Shown here piece by piece: positions 1 to 9,014 of a stretch of DNA of 64,000 bases. Origin of the DNA: TA-21 sp035620895 (GTDB taxonomy: Archaea; Thermoproteota; Nitrososphaeria; Nitrososphaerales; Nitrososphaeraceae). The notes under the pieces are model-generated. The model saw nothing but the letters and a program-made list of their open reading frames with translations, was not told where the DNA came from and ran no database searches. The stretch spans positions 71,868 through 135,867 of the forward strand of contig DASPFY010000017.1 in NCBI GenBank assembly GCA_035620895.1. The letters are read 5' to 3'. Numbering within the stretch: position 1 is the stretch's first letter; each line of letters opens with the position of its first letter. The translations under genes were made by a program, and so were the position numbers.

Positions 1-354
1 CTTTCGAGTGGTAAAATAAAAAATAATCAAAACATTATTTCAATCCTTTCTGGGGGTAATATTGACATGTATCTATTAGGTCAAATAGTATCAAAAGGAT
101 TAATGCAAATGGGAAGATTAGTCAAGATATTTATCCAGTTGCCTGACAAGCCAGGTGCACTAAAAAGTGTCGTAGATAAGATCGCGGAGATAAGTGTCAA
201 TATAGTTCAGGTCGAGCATGACCGTTTGAGTTCAAACGTTGCAGCGGGCTCTGCAGGGGTATATTTGAGCCTAGAACTTGAAAATGAAAAGCATTCAAGG
301 AAACTTTTAGATTTTCTAAAGAAGGAAAAAATGGTTTTTAAGGTCGTAACTTAG
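1..354 (+). CDS. ilvA: Threonine dehydratase (ammonia-lyase), C-terminal part only
   Basis: The reading frame is open from base 1, so the gene starts before the window and only about 117 C-terminal residues are visible. The first stretch, with ILSGGNIDM followed by LLGQIVSKGLMQMGR, is the end of the PLP-dependent catalytic domain of biosynthetic threonine dehydratases, which convert threonine to 2-oxobutyrate for isoleucine. An ACT regulatory domain follows, beginning at KIFIQLPDKPGALKSVVDKI, suggesting amino-acid feedback control. The stop overlaps the end of the convergent HMG-CoA synthase gene by 4 bp. The internal ATG at 67 is not the true start because conserved sequence continues upstream of it. 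Confidence 0.85.
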   Translation, partial: LSSGKIKNNQNIISILSGGNIDMYLLGQIVSKGLMQMGRLVKIFIQLPDKPGALKSVVDKIAEISVNIVQVEHDRLSSNVAAGSAGVYLSLELENEKHSRKLLDFLKKEKMVFKVVT

Positions 355-1775
355 CTACAATAGCAGTATTCTCTAAATCCTGCTTTATCCGCAGTAGAAC
401 CACCAATTTTTACGAGGATAAACTCATTCTTGGCTCTTGCATAGGAGTCATTCAAATTTCGTTGATTTTCACGTAAAATTTGATATTCATCCATGGATAA
501 TTTTTTACGCGGTCCAATTTCCTCTTCAAGATTCATATCCTTTACTATTTCTTTGTAACCTGGTTGGATAACTCCGCTGAAAACCAACGCACTGCTACCA
601 CTTCCATAGGATCCAAATCCTACCCTGTTACCCTCTATATCATGCTGTTTCTTAAATTCATATTCCAGCAAACTTCTAAATCCCATATACATTGACGCTG
701 TGTACAAGTTTCCTATGATGTTTGAAGCTTCAAGTGAGCTTGCCATCTTTTTCTCATACACCTCATTGTAAAATGAGGTTTGCATGAATGCTTTTCTGAA
801 CTGTTCATCTGCCTTCATAAATTCTGTATCTGCTAAAATAGATTCTATAGTACCTCTACTATCTTTTGGCACAGGTTCGTGGAACCCTATTTCTTTGATA
901 ACATGTTGCCATCGCGGAAGCGTTCTCCACTCATGTCTTAGTAAATAGGCAAGTGCCTTTTCCCCCATTCTTCTGTATGGTAAATGCACCGTAAACAAAT
1001 CAATGTAATCTGTTATGGATTCCCCATCCTTAAGATGAATCAATCCAGTTCTCATTGCCTTTTCCTTATAGCTATCAAATGCCTTCCTAACTTGTATTAA
1101 ATATAATAAATTGGAATAGAGTCCATTTACAAGTGGTGTTTCCTTTCCAAATGGCCTATAGAAATCATATTCATTTTTGATTATTGTTGACGTGACTTTT
1201 GGATCCAGTGCTAGCAATCTGGGATTTTCCTTTATCAAAAGCGCAACTGCTCCTGCTCCTTGCGTATATTCTCCTGCCGAACCAACATCGTATTTTGCAA
1301 TGTCGCTTACGACTACAATAGCAGCCTTATCATTATTCTCTTCTGCTCTTATCCAATTGGTGTTGTCATAAATTGCATAAGATCCGCTGACGCAAGCAAA
1401 CTTACACTCAATTCCGCCTGCATGCTCAAAAGAACTATCGCCATAAACCTGTTCCAGCATACCGACAACGAATGAGTTTAATGCCTTTGATTCATCAAGA
1501 CTTGATTCCGTTGCTACATATAGTCTACCGATATCGTCGGGATGCAAATTGTTTTTCTTCATTAGCTCTAGGCATGCATTTGATGCCATACAAGCCGCAT
1601 CCTGATTTGTGTCCACCAAGGCCATCTTTTTTATTCCAATGCCACGTTCTAGCTTCTGGGGATCAATACCCCTTGCTTGAGCAAAATCTTTGTAGTCAAT
1701 GTATAATTTTGGAACGTATATAGCAAGGTCGTCTATGCCAGCTGGCATGTTAATAATTTTTCTCATGATAGACAT
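351..1775 (-). CDS. mvaS: Hydroxymethylglutaryl-CoA synthase
   Basis: Condenses acetyl-CoA with acetoacetyl-CoA to HMG-CoA, the entry to the mevalonate pathway for archaeal isoprenoid lipids. The 474-residue protein has the thiolase-like fold signatures: a Glu in VATESS near residue 90, the nucleophilic Cys128 in FACVSGSYA, and the later His motif TVHLPYRRM. It ends with the GYGS-like block FGSYGSGSSALVFSG. The start at 1775 gives an 11-residue extension; an alternative ATG at 1745 (MPAGIDDLAIYV) fits homologues equally well. It is longer than many archaeal HMG-CoA synthases (about 350) and closer to the eukaryote/bacteria-like class. It is a single-gene unit, convergent with ilvA. Confidence 0.9.
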   Translation of the reverse strand: MSIMRKIINMPAGIDDLAIYVPKLYIDYKDFAQARGIDPQKLERGIGIKKMALVDTNQDAACMASNACLELMKKNNLHPDDIGRLYVATESSLDESKALNSFVVGMLEQVYGDSSFEHAGGIECKFACVSGSYAIYDNTNWIRAEENNDKAAIVVVSDIAKYDVGSAGEYTQGAGAVALLIKENPRLLALDPKVTSTIIKNEYDFYRPFGKETPLVNGLYSNLLYLIQVRKAFDSYKEKAMRTGLIHLKDGESITDYIDLFTVHLPYRRMGEKALAYLLRHEWRTLPRWQHVIKEIGFHEPVPKDSRGTIESILADTEFMKADEQFRKAFMQTSFYNEVYEKKMASSLEASNIIGNLYTASMYMGFRSLLEYEFKKQHDIEGNRVGFGSYGSGSSALVFSGVIQPGYKEIVKDMNLEEEIGPRKKLSMDEYQILRENQRNLNDSYARAKNEFILVKIGGSTADKAGFREYCYCS

Positions 1776-1987
1776 TTAAAGGTACTTGTTGATATTCGGC
1801 TCCAATTGAAGGAAATTCGATAAAAAATTGGCGTGTTTTTAAGAAAAATGTATCATTTATCTTTTATTATTAAGATGTTTGTCAAAGTAATCATGCCATT
1901 TTTAGGCCACTTTGGCATAGAAATTCAAACCTAATAGTTATGAATTATCCCAGATTTAGTATTGTGCAGTATTATATAATACTCGAG

Positions 1988-3109
1988 TCAATGAATACGA
2001 ATAATCTCATAGAAATTATTACGTTCGTGCGCCATGAAACCAATTTGTTTAATCGCTTCAATAATTTTATCTGCAGTTAATTCTGTTGATCTAGCCCCAG
2101 TCGCGCTAACTACTTCTTCACCAATTAATGTGCCCCCAAAATCATCTGCACCATAAGTTAATGCAAGTTGTGCCATTCCTATGCCATTCGTAAGCCATGA
2201 TGACTGGAGATGATTGATGAGTCCTGAAAAAACAATCCTGGAAATAGCAATCATTTTTAATAATTCCAAACCGCCAGAAGGATATCTTATCATACCGTCT
2301 TCCTGCATTTTCGTATTATTTGGTTCAAAGCTCCAGGGAATAAAAGACATGAATCCACGGGTCTTTTCTTGCAATTCTGCAATTTTCATCAAATGTCTTG
2401 CGCGTTGTTCATAATCTTCTCCCGTACCATACATCATTGTAGCAGATGATTTTATGCCCATTTCATGGGCCTGTCTCATGATATTTAACCACTCGTCACT
2501 TTTTATTTTCAGGGGGCTAATTCTAGACTTTACACCATCATCGAGAATTTCAGCCCCGGCACCAGGTAATGTGTCCAATCCTGATTGTTTCAATCTAGAC
2601 AGTACTTCTCTGGTACTGCTTCTTTCTACCTTAGAAATGGTATCAATTTCAGATGCGGAAAGTCCATGAATGGCTACATCAGGACATTTTTCCTTAATTT
2701 TCCTGAATGCTTGCTCATAATATTCCATCTTGAGTTCTGGATTGTGACCTCCTTGCATCAAAACCTGACTTATTCCAAACTGATCCCTTGCAGTCACGAC
2801 CCTCTTTACTACGTCATCAACAGATAATGTGTATCCTTCAGAATCTCCAGGCGCCCTGTAAAAAGCACAGAATTTGCAATAAGTTATGCATATGTTAGTA
2901 TAATTTAGAATAATGTTGTTAACAAATGTAGCAACTTTACCAAACAGCTTTTCTCTCATAATATTTCCAATGATACCCAACGCATAGGTATTATCAGATC
3001 TTAATAAACGGACACAGTCGTTTAACGCAAGTCTTTTTCCTTGCAAAACTTGATCAAGAATATCACTTACATCAGATTTCTGAACCAACTCTTGTGCAAA
3101 GAAATTCAT
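1988..3109 (-). CDS. mqnC: Cyclic dehypoxanthine futalosine synthase (MqnC)
   Basis: Radical SAM enzyme of the futalosine route to menaquinone; it cyclises dehypoxanthine futalosine. The CX3CX2C cluster motif is C74-C78-C81 in NICITYCKFCAFYR. Downstream are family blocks LMQGGHNPEL, LSASEIDTIS and LPGAGAEIL, and IPWSFEPNNT, which favours MqnC over its paralogue MqnE. The length of 373 residues is normal. It is transcribed divergently from mqnE with a 100-bp gap, and the two share the same overall architecture. Menaquinone is the membrane quinone of ammonia-oxidising archaea, so this is core metabolism. MqnA and MqnB are not in the window. Confidence 0.88.
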   Translation of the reverse strand: MNFFAQELVQKSDVSDILDQVLQGKRLALNDCVRLLRSDNTYALGIIGNIMREKLFGKVATFVNNIILNYTNICITYCKFCAFYRAPGDSEGYTLSVDDVVKRVVTARDQFGISQVLMQGGHNPELKMEYYEQAFRKIKEKCPDVAIHGLSASEIDTISKVERSSTREVLSRLKQSGLDTLPGAGAEILDDGVKSRISPLKIKSDEWLNIMRQAHEMGIKSSATMMYGTGEDYEQRARHLMKIAELQEKTRGFMSFIPWSFEPNNTKMQEDGMIRYPSGGLELLKMIAISRIVFSGLINHLQSSWLTNGIGMAQLALTYGADDFGGTLIGEEVVSATGARSTELTADKIIEAIKQIGFMAHERNNFYEIIRIH

Positions 3110-3209
3110 AAACTATATGTTTCATGACGATTATTAACGATATTTATTCTTTACAAACATTGTTAAAAAGTGAAGATTTTATAGCTGATACGGACATCAT
3201 CTAAACAAT

Positions 3210-4313
3210 TTGTTACAAAGTATTGCAGGGAGTTCAAATGCATTAGAGAAGGTAATCCATGGTGAAGAACTATCATTCAATGATGGTATGGAATTAATGA
3301 AAAATGAAAATGTCTTCACTTTGGGCGCTGCTGCAAATTTAATAAAAAAAAAACTAACAGGTAACACCATAACCTTTGTTGCTTCATACTACCTGAACTA
3401 TACCAATGTTTGCGCTGCAAGTTGTCCTCTTTGTGCCTTTTATAGAAAGGGAACTGAATCTGATTCGTACACCTTAACAATCGAACAGATCCTGTCAAGA
3501 GCAAGAATTGCAATTAAAGAGATGAAAGCAACAGAGCTTCACATAGTTGGAGGATTCCATCCAAAATTAGGACTAGACTATTACGAAAAAATGATAAGTA
3601 GAATTAAGAACGAATTTCCCTCAATAACAGTTAAAGCACTTACCCCAGCTGAAATTCATTTTATTTCTCATATAACCAAGAATTCAGTGAAAGAAGTACT
3701 TTCTAGACTAAAACATGCAGGACTTGATGCTCTACCCGGAGGAGGCGCAGAGATATTTAGCAAAGATATAAGAGATATTATTGTGCGAGGCAAATGCTCC
3801 GGGGATGAATGGCTAAACACAGCACAAATCGCTCATGAGATGGGAATACGTACAAATTGCACAATGCTATTTGGTCATATCGAAAAACCTCAACATATTA
3901 ATGATCATTTAATTAAAGTTCGAGAATTACAAAAGAAAACTGGAGGTTTTATTACCTTTATACCATTGAAATTTAGCCTAGATAATACTGAACTTGAACA
4001 AAAAGGAATGATTGAAAAAGAAAGTTCTTCGATATATGATTTGAAAGTAATTGCACTATCAAGGCTTATGCTCGCTAATACCATGAAGAATATTTCTGTA
4101 TATTGGGTTGCACTAGGTAAGAAATTAGCTCAGGTCGCGTTATCATATGGAGGAAACGATCTTGTTGGAACAGCCTTCTCTGAAGAGATTTTTAAGGCCG
4201 CCGGGAAAACTACAGGAACCTCTATTCAGGAATTAGTATCGTTGATTAAAGATGCAAAATATAATCCCCTCCAGAGAGATACATTTTTCAATATTTTGAA
4301 ATCTGCTATATGA
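3210..4313 (+). CDS. mqnE: Aminofutalosine synthase (MqnE)
   Basis: Radical SAM enzyme that joins SAM to 3-[(1-carboxyvinyl)oxy]benzoate, giving aminofutalosine, the first step of the futalosine menaquinone pathway. The iron-sulphur motif is C68-C72-C75 in NVCAASCPLCAFYRK. Blocks HIVGGFHPKLG, LPGGGAEIFS and NCTMLFGHIEKP distinguish it from MqnC (which has AGAEIL and IPWSFEP). The start is a TTG at 3210, supported by a TATA-like TTTTATAG about 26-30 nt upstream (3177-3184), consistent with a leaderless transcript. It is convergent with mqnD, 10 bp apart at the stops. Confidence 0.87.
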   Translation: MLQSIAGSSNALEKVIHGEELSFNDGMELMKNENVFTLGAAANLIKKKLTGNTITFVASYYLNYTNVCAASCPLCAFYRKGTESDSYTLTIEQILSRARIAIKEMKATELHIVGGFHPKLGLDYYEKMISRIKNEFPSITVKALTPAEIHFISHITKNSVKEVLSRLKHAGLDALPGGGAEIFSKDIRDIIVRGKCSGDEWLNTAQIAHEMGIRTNCTMLFGHIEKPQHINDHLIKVRELQKKTGGFITFIPLKFSLDNTELEQKGMIEKESSSIYDLKVIALSRLMLANTMKNISVYWVALGKKLAQVALSYGGNDLVGTAFSEEIFKAAGKTTGTSIQELVSLIKDAKYNPLQRDTFFNILKSAI

Positions 4314-4323
4314 CTGTTATTTA

Positions 4324-5181
4324 TTATCGGTATCTTTGAATTTTTTGATCGTTACTATCCACGAATAATAATTCATCATACGAGAGTATATTGTTACCCT
4401 TAGCCTTTTGCAGCAGCGTTATTATGGAATTCTTTCCCTCTTGACCCATGTCAATGGTAAGATCATTTACATACATCTTGACAAATTTTTCGATTAACGA
4501 TTTAGAATTACCTCTCCCAAATTGCATTGAATATTCTAAAGCATCATCCAAATGTTCGAATCCATATTTTATCGAATTCCTAAAAAGCTCATCAAACTCG
4601 ATAATTTCTTCAATTTTCAGAGAACGTTTACTTATAACGTTGATTCCTAATGGAACAGGCATTCCATTAGTAAGATCGTGCCACCATCGTCCGAGGTCCA
4701 ATATTTTCTGGAATTGACCTTCAAATGAAATTTGAGCTTCATGAATAATTAGACCTGCGTCGACCAATCCCGATAAAATATGCTTTGGTATTTCACTAAA
4801 AATGAATTCAATCCCATTAAATTTTCCTATGGCCAGATTTAAAAGTAGATTTGCAGATGTCATTTTGCCCGGAATACCGATCTTGTACTTGTTCAGTTGT
4901 GATACTTCGATATTCTTTTTCGAAATTACAATGGGGCCATAATTGATTCCAAAGCTACCCCCGCTATTCAGAATGACGTAATCCTTAGTGAACGCATAAG
5001 CGTGAGCTGAAATTGCCGTGATGTCCAGGTCATGGTTGATTGCACGCTTGTTCAGATTCTCTATATCTTCAATGACATGTTTTATTTCGAAAAAGGGCGA
5101 ACTAATCTTCCTTGAGGCAATTCCATAAAACATAAAAGCATCATCCGCGTCAGGGGTATGTCCCAGTGTTACCTGTTTCAT
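4324..5181 (-). CDS. mqnD: 1,4-dihydroxy-6-naphthoate synthase (MqnD)
   Basis: Converts cyclic dehypoxanthine futalosine to 1,4-dihydroxy-6-naphthoate in menaquinone synthesis. The protein has a periplasmic-binding-protein-like fold; the N-terminal signature LGHTPDADDAFMFYG is the typical MqnD opening, and DITAISAHAYAF, GIPGKMTSANLLL, LIIHEAQISF and MPVPLGINV are further conserved blocks. At 285 residues it is a normal length, with no signal peptide. It lies immediately after mqnE on the opposite strand, completing a three-gene futalosine cluster with mqnC. Confidence 0.88.
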   Translation of the reverse strand: MKQVTLGHTPDADDAFMFYGIASRKISSPFFEIKHVIEDIENLNKRAINHDLDITAISAHAYAFTKDYVILNSGGSFGINYGPIVISKKNIEVSQLNKYKIGIPGKMTSANLLLNLAIGKFNGIEFIFSEIPKHILSGLVDAGLIIHEAQISFEGQFQKILDLGRWWHDLTNGMPVPLGINVISKRSLKIEEIIEFDELFRNSIKYGFEHLDDALEYSMQFGRGNSKSLIEKFVKMYVNDLTIDMGQEGKNSIITLLQKAKGNNILSYDELLFVDSNDQKIQRYR

Positions 5182-5395
5182 AAAAAAGTGAATATTCTGA
5201 CGATATTTTTATTTTACAGTATTAGAGTCCCGGCAATTAAGAAAATGTCTAAATACTGGGTGTAGCATGATGGCTGATAGCTAATTTCTGTGTATGTTCT
5301 TATCAATGCTATCCAATACACTTCAATTTGATCCAGTTTCTTAGTAGATTAAGGAAGATTTAATAATCCTGGATAGATTTTTTGTGGTTTGTAAG

Positions 5396-7597
5396 ATGCC
5401 AAAATTCAAGTCTACACAGGATATCTTGAGAATTATAGGAAATAAGGATCAAATTCGTAACTTCGGTGTGATTGCTCACGTAGATCACGGAAAGACTACT
5501 ATGAGTGATAGTTTATTGGCTGCTTCAGGAATTATTTCTCCTTCAGTTGCTGGTCAGGCCCTAGCACTTGATTCAATGAAACTAGAACAAAATAGACAAA
5601 TGACAATTAGAGGGGCTAATGTGACCCTATACTATGAAATCGAGGGTAAAGAATATGTGATTAACATGATTGATACTCCTGGACATATCGATTTTACAGG
5701 AAGAGTTACCAGAGCATTAAGGGCGATTGATGGAGTTGTTGTGGTCTCAGATTCTGTTGAAGGAATAATGACTCAAACAGAAACCGTGACTAGACAAGCT
5801 CTTGAGGAGCGAGTTAGACCAGTTCTCTATATCAATAAAATAGACAGACTCGTCAAAGAGTTAAGATTAGATGCCCCGGCGATGCAGAAATGGCTTTCAA
5901 ACATTATTGCAGAATTTAACAAGTTAGTCGATATCTATGCTGAGCCTGAACTGAAAGAGAAATGGAAGGTAAGTATTCAGGGAAATAGCGTAGCATTTGG
6001 TTCGGCAAAGGATAGGTGGGGATTTAATTATAATATTGCTCAGAGAAATGGGGTTGGTTTCAAGGATGTTTATGATGCTTACAACTCTGATGACCAATCC
6101 TTGATAAAGGCACTTTCGGAAAAAGCACCGCTACATGAAGCAGTGCTTGGAATGGTCGTACAGCATCATCCACCTCCTCATGTAGCACAAAGATACAGAA
6201 TACCTAAAATTTGGCCGGGTGATCTTGATTCTGACATTGGAAAGTCTCTTGTATCATGTGATGATAAAGGACCAATTCTAATGATGGTTACCACAATCAA
6301 TGTGGATCCACAAGCTGGCAGAATAGCTACAGGCAGATTATTTTCGGGAACAATAAAGGATGGAGATGAAGTTTATCTAATTGATGGGAAAAGGATGGGT
6401 AAAGTTCAATCAGTAAACATCTACATGGGTAACACTCGTGAGGTGGTGAACATGCTTCCAGCAGGTAATATCCCGGCCTTACTTGGAATAGATCATGCAA
6501 TTGCAGGGGAAACATTTTCATCCATTAAGAATGTACCTGCATTTGAATCAATCAAGTATGTTTCAGAACCTGTTGTTACTATTGCAATAGAACCAAAGCA
6601 TCCCAAGGATCTCCCTAAATTGGTTGAAGCATTAAGGAGAATAACTGTTGAAGATCCAAACCTTATAGTAAAAATCAACGAAGAAACTGGTGAAACATTA
6701 CTTTCGGGTATGGGAGTACTACACCTTGAGATTGCTACATCTCTGATACTAGAAACAGGTCTGGAAATTACTACAACTCAACCTCTAATCAATTATCGTG
6801 AAACAATACGCAATAGTGCTGGGCCTATTATGAGTAAATCTCCAAATAAGCACAACAAGATTTTCATGAGAATTGAACCACTAGGAGAGGAAATTATTGA
6901 ATTAATTAAGAATGGCCAAATTCATGAGGATTTGGAAAGAAAACAGATGGCAAAATTATTACGGGAAAAAGGTTGGAGCGCAGACGAGGCAAAGAACGTT
7001 TCTGCTGTTGATATCAGCGGGAATGTTCTTGTTGACGAAACTAAGGGTGTACAATTTATTCAGGAATCGATGGATTCTATAAGATCGGGTTTTGATGATG
7101 TAATACACTCAGGTCCTATTGCTCATGAAACACTTCGTGGAGTAAAATTTGTTCTTCATCATTTTGTACCCCATGAGGACCCTGCTCACCGTGGTCTCGC
7201 ACAATTAATGCCAGCAACAAGACGAGCTATGTTAGGATCAATGCTCTTAGCGGATCCAGCATTACTAGAACCAATTCTCGGTATGGAGATAAAATGTCCA
7301 CAGGAACAAATCGGAACTGTAGCTGGAATTTTGTCCGGAAAGCGTGGAAAATTATTGAACGTAGAACAAAAAGGAGTTATTACCATTATACAGGGTGAAG
7401 TTCCTGCATCCGAGACATTTGACTTGTCTGAGGTAATGCGTGGTGGCACTGCTGGAAAGGCCCTATGGAATACATACTTTAAGACTTGGCAAGTTGTGCC
7501 CCAATCCATACTCAAAACGCTTGTAAATGACGTTAGGAAGAGAAAGGGTTTGAATCCAGAACCACCAACTGCTGATGAATTCATAGATAAGGAATAG
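5396..7597 (+). CDS. fusA: Translation elongation factor 2 (aEF-2)
   Basis: Ribosomal translocase GTPase. The G domain shows AHVDHGKTT (P-loop, residues 27-35), the switch region RQMTIRGANVTL, DTPGH (G3) and NKID (G4). The C-terminal half contains domains II to V, including GMGVLHLEI. The diphthamide-bearing histidine is predicted at about residue 598 in AHRGLAQLMPATRR; this loop differs from the HRGGGQ of most archaea and eukaryotes. I chose the ATG at 5396 rather than the in-frame GTG at 5384, because homologues start close to MPKFKSTQDIL. A TATA-like TTTAATAA lies at 5359-5366. It is transcribed alone. Confidence 0.95.
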   Translation: MPKFKSTQDILRIIGNKDQIRNFGVIAHVDHGKTTMSDSLLAASGIISPSVAGQALALDSMKLEQNRQMTIRGANVTLYYEIEGKEYVINMIDTPGHIDFTGRVTRALRAIDGVVVVSDSVEGIMTQTETVTRQALEERVRPVLYINKIDRLVKELRLDAPAMQKWLSNIIAEFNKLVDIYAEPELKEKWKVSIQGNSVAFGSAKDRWGFNYNIAQRNGVGFKDVYDAYNSDDQSLIKALSEKAPLHEAVLGMVVQHHPPPHVAQRYRIPKIWPGDLDSDIGKSLVSCDDKGPILMMVTTINVDPQAGRIATGRLFSGTIKDGDEVYLIDGKRMGKVQSVNIYMGNTREVVNMLPAGNIPALLGIDHAIAGETFSSIKNVPAFESIKYVSEPVVTIAIEPKHPKDLPKLVEALRRITVEDPNLIVKINEETGETLLSGMGVLHLEIATSLILETGLEITTTQPLINYRETIRNSAGPIMSKSPNKHNKIFMRIEPLGEEIIELIKNGQIHEDLERKQMAKLLREKGWSADEAKNVSAVDISGNVLVDETKGVQFIQESMDSIRSGFDDVIHSGPIAHETLRGVKFVLHHFVPHEDPAHRGLAQLMPATRRAMLGSMLLADPALLEPILGMEIKCPQEQIGTVAGILSGKRGKLLNVEQKGVITIIQGEVPASETFDLSEVMRGGTAGKALWNTYFKTWQVVPQSILKTLVNDVRKRKGLNPEPPTADEFIDKE

Positions 7598-7736
7598 GCA
7601 AGCTGCCAGGCGCAAAAATTTCCTACTTTACTCTGATGTGATAATTTCAACAATTTAGTTTTTTTATATAATATACGATATTAGAGGGTGTAGTATTTAT
7701 ATAATAGACTCAAATATAATATAATTATTACAAAGG

Positions 7737-7973
7737 GTGTATAACACGGTATTTAACAAGGAATCATGTAGATCATGCGGAAAGATTTTAGTGCCAATCT
7801 CAATGTGCAATTACTGTAAAGAACATGTTTCATGGATTTGCAATAACTGTCAACGAGTAGAGGATGTATCTCATAAACATGACAAGATAAGCGAATCACA
7901 TGAAGACACCTATTTGAATTTCAGAGATTCCATTGAAAGCGATATAATCCATTCAATTAGCAATTACAAGTAA
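7737..7973 (+). CDS. Small Cys-rich (zinc-finger-like) protein
   Basis: A 78-residue protein of unknown function with three CXXC pairs in the first half (CRSCGK, CNYCKEH, CNNCQ) and a later His-rich stretch VSHKHDK, an arrangement that would suit one or two structural zinc sites. The C-terminal half is acidic and probably helical. The start is GTG at 7737; a TATA-like TTTATATAA lies about 40 nt upstream. It stands alone between aEF-2 and the convergent CDF transporter. Composition and cysteine spacing make it more than a chance ORF, but I do not recognise a named family. Confidence 0.6.
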   Translation: MYNTVFNKESCRSCGKILVPISMCNYCKEHVSWICNNCQRVEDVSHKHDKISESHEDTYLNFRDSIESDIIHSISNYK

Positions 7974-7993
7974 TGCATTGAAGACTTGCTGCC

Positions 7994-8974
7994 TTATTCA
8001 CTCTTTTTATGGTCTTGCATCTTTTTGGAATTAACTGGACAACTATCTCTTTCCACTTCTACATAAATCTTGGATGATGTTTTCACGTCGATTACTGATT
8101 TGATTTGCTCTTCAATTGTATCTATTACCTGCTCAATTTGATCTGTATTTATATTATCTACAATACTCACTTCCATTGCAACAAGCACATCATTGGGACC
8201 AAAATGCATGGTTCTGAGTGTAATCACCCTGTTTACCTCAGGAATCTTTGACACCGATTCTATAATTTTAGCATGGTCTTTCTTTGACATTGCTTCCCCA
8301 ATAAGAAGAGCTCTATTTTCTTTCGCCAAAAAGAATGCAAATAACATTAGAACTGCGCCTATTGATATGGAAGCAAAAGCATCATAGATCATATTGTTGG
8401 TAACATCAGACAAATAGATCCCTATTGCAGCTATAGCTATTCCAAGTAATGCCGCTGAATCCTCTACCATAACGGTAAGAATGGTGGGGTCTTTACTTTC
8501 TTGAAATTCTGTAAATAACTTGTGCAGATTTACTTTTTCTCCTCTCGCTTCAATGGTACCCTTAAATAAATTGAAAGCAATACGCAGGGCATTACCTTCA
8601 AAAATGGCCGATATTAAGAGTATTATGTAGCTGATATTGGTATTTACAATTTGATGTACAGGATCAAAAATTGAAGCAAATCCTTTTTCAAAAGATAGAA
8701 TTCCAGAAATGCCAAATAATAAGGTTGCAACAATAAATGACCAAAAAAATTGTTCCTTTCCATATCCAAATGGATGTCTTTCTGTTGGTACTCTAGAACT
8801 TGTTTTGATTCCAATTAACAATAATACCTGGTTAAAAGTGTCAGAGAAGGAATGATATGTTTCTGACCACATTGCACTACTATTAGTTAGTAATGCTGCA
8901 ATTAGTTTTGCAATTGAAATACCCAAGTTACCAAATAGTGCAGCGTACACAGCCTTCTTCGAAGTTCCGACCAA
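7994..8974 (-). CDS. Cation diffusion facilitator (SLC30A9/ZnT9-like)
   Basis: A membrane protein of 326 residues with about six transmembrane helices and a cytoplasmic C-terminal domain, expected to move Zn(II) or a related divalent metal in exchange for protons. TM2 carries HSFSDTFNQ and the following loop RHPFGYGKEQFFWSF is a CDF hallmark. The second intramembrane site reads EDSAALLG instead of the bacterial HxxxD, which is the pattern of the ZnT9-like subgroup. The C-terminal region, with VNRVITLRTMHFGPNDVLVAM, is the cytoplasmic dimerisation domain. It is convergent with the small zinc-finger gene, 20 bp away. The transported metal cannot be read from the sequence. Confidence 0.82.
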   Translation of the reverse strand: MVGTSKKAVYAALFGNLGISIAKLIAALLTNSSAMWSETYHSFSDTFNQVLLLIGIKTSSRVPTERHPFGYGKEQFFWSFIVATLLFGISGILSFEKGFASIFDPVHQIVNTNISYIILLISAIFEGNALRIAFNLFKGTIEARGEKVNLHKLFTEFQESKDPTILTVMVEDSAALLGIAIAAIGIYLSDVTNNMIYDAFASISIGAVLMLFAFFLAKENRALLIGEAMSKKDHAKIIESVSKIPEVNRVITLRTMHFGPNDVLVAMEVSIVDNINTDQIEQVIDTIEEQIKSVIDVKTSSKIYVEVERDSCPVNSKKMQDHKKSE

Positions 8975-9014
8975 AAATTAGTCTCCTGTTCTCCTTCTAT
9001 TATCTCATGGGAAA

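Noticed and set aside
7186..7653. 155-codon minus-strand ORF over the end of aEF-2
   Set aside because: Antisense to conserved aEF-2 sequence, with no recognisable domain.
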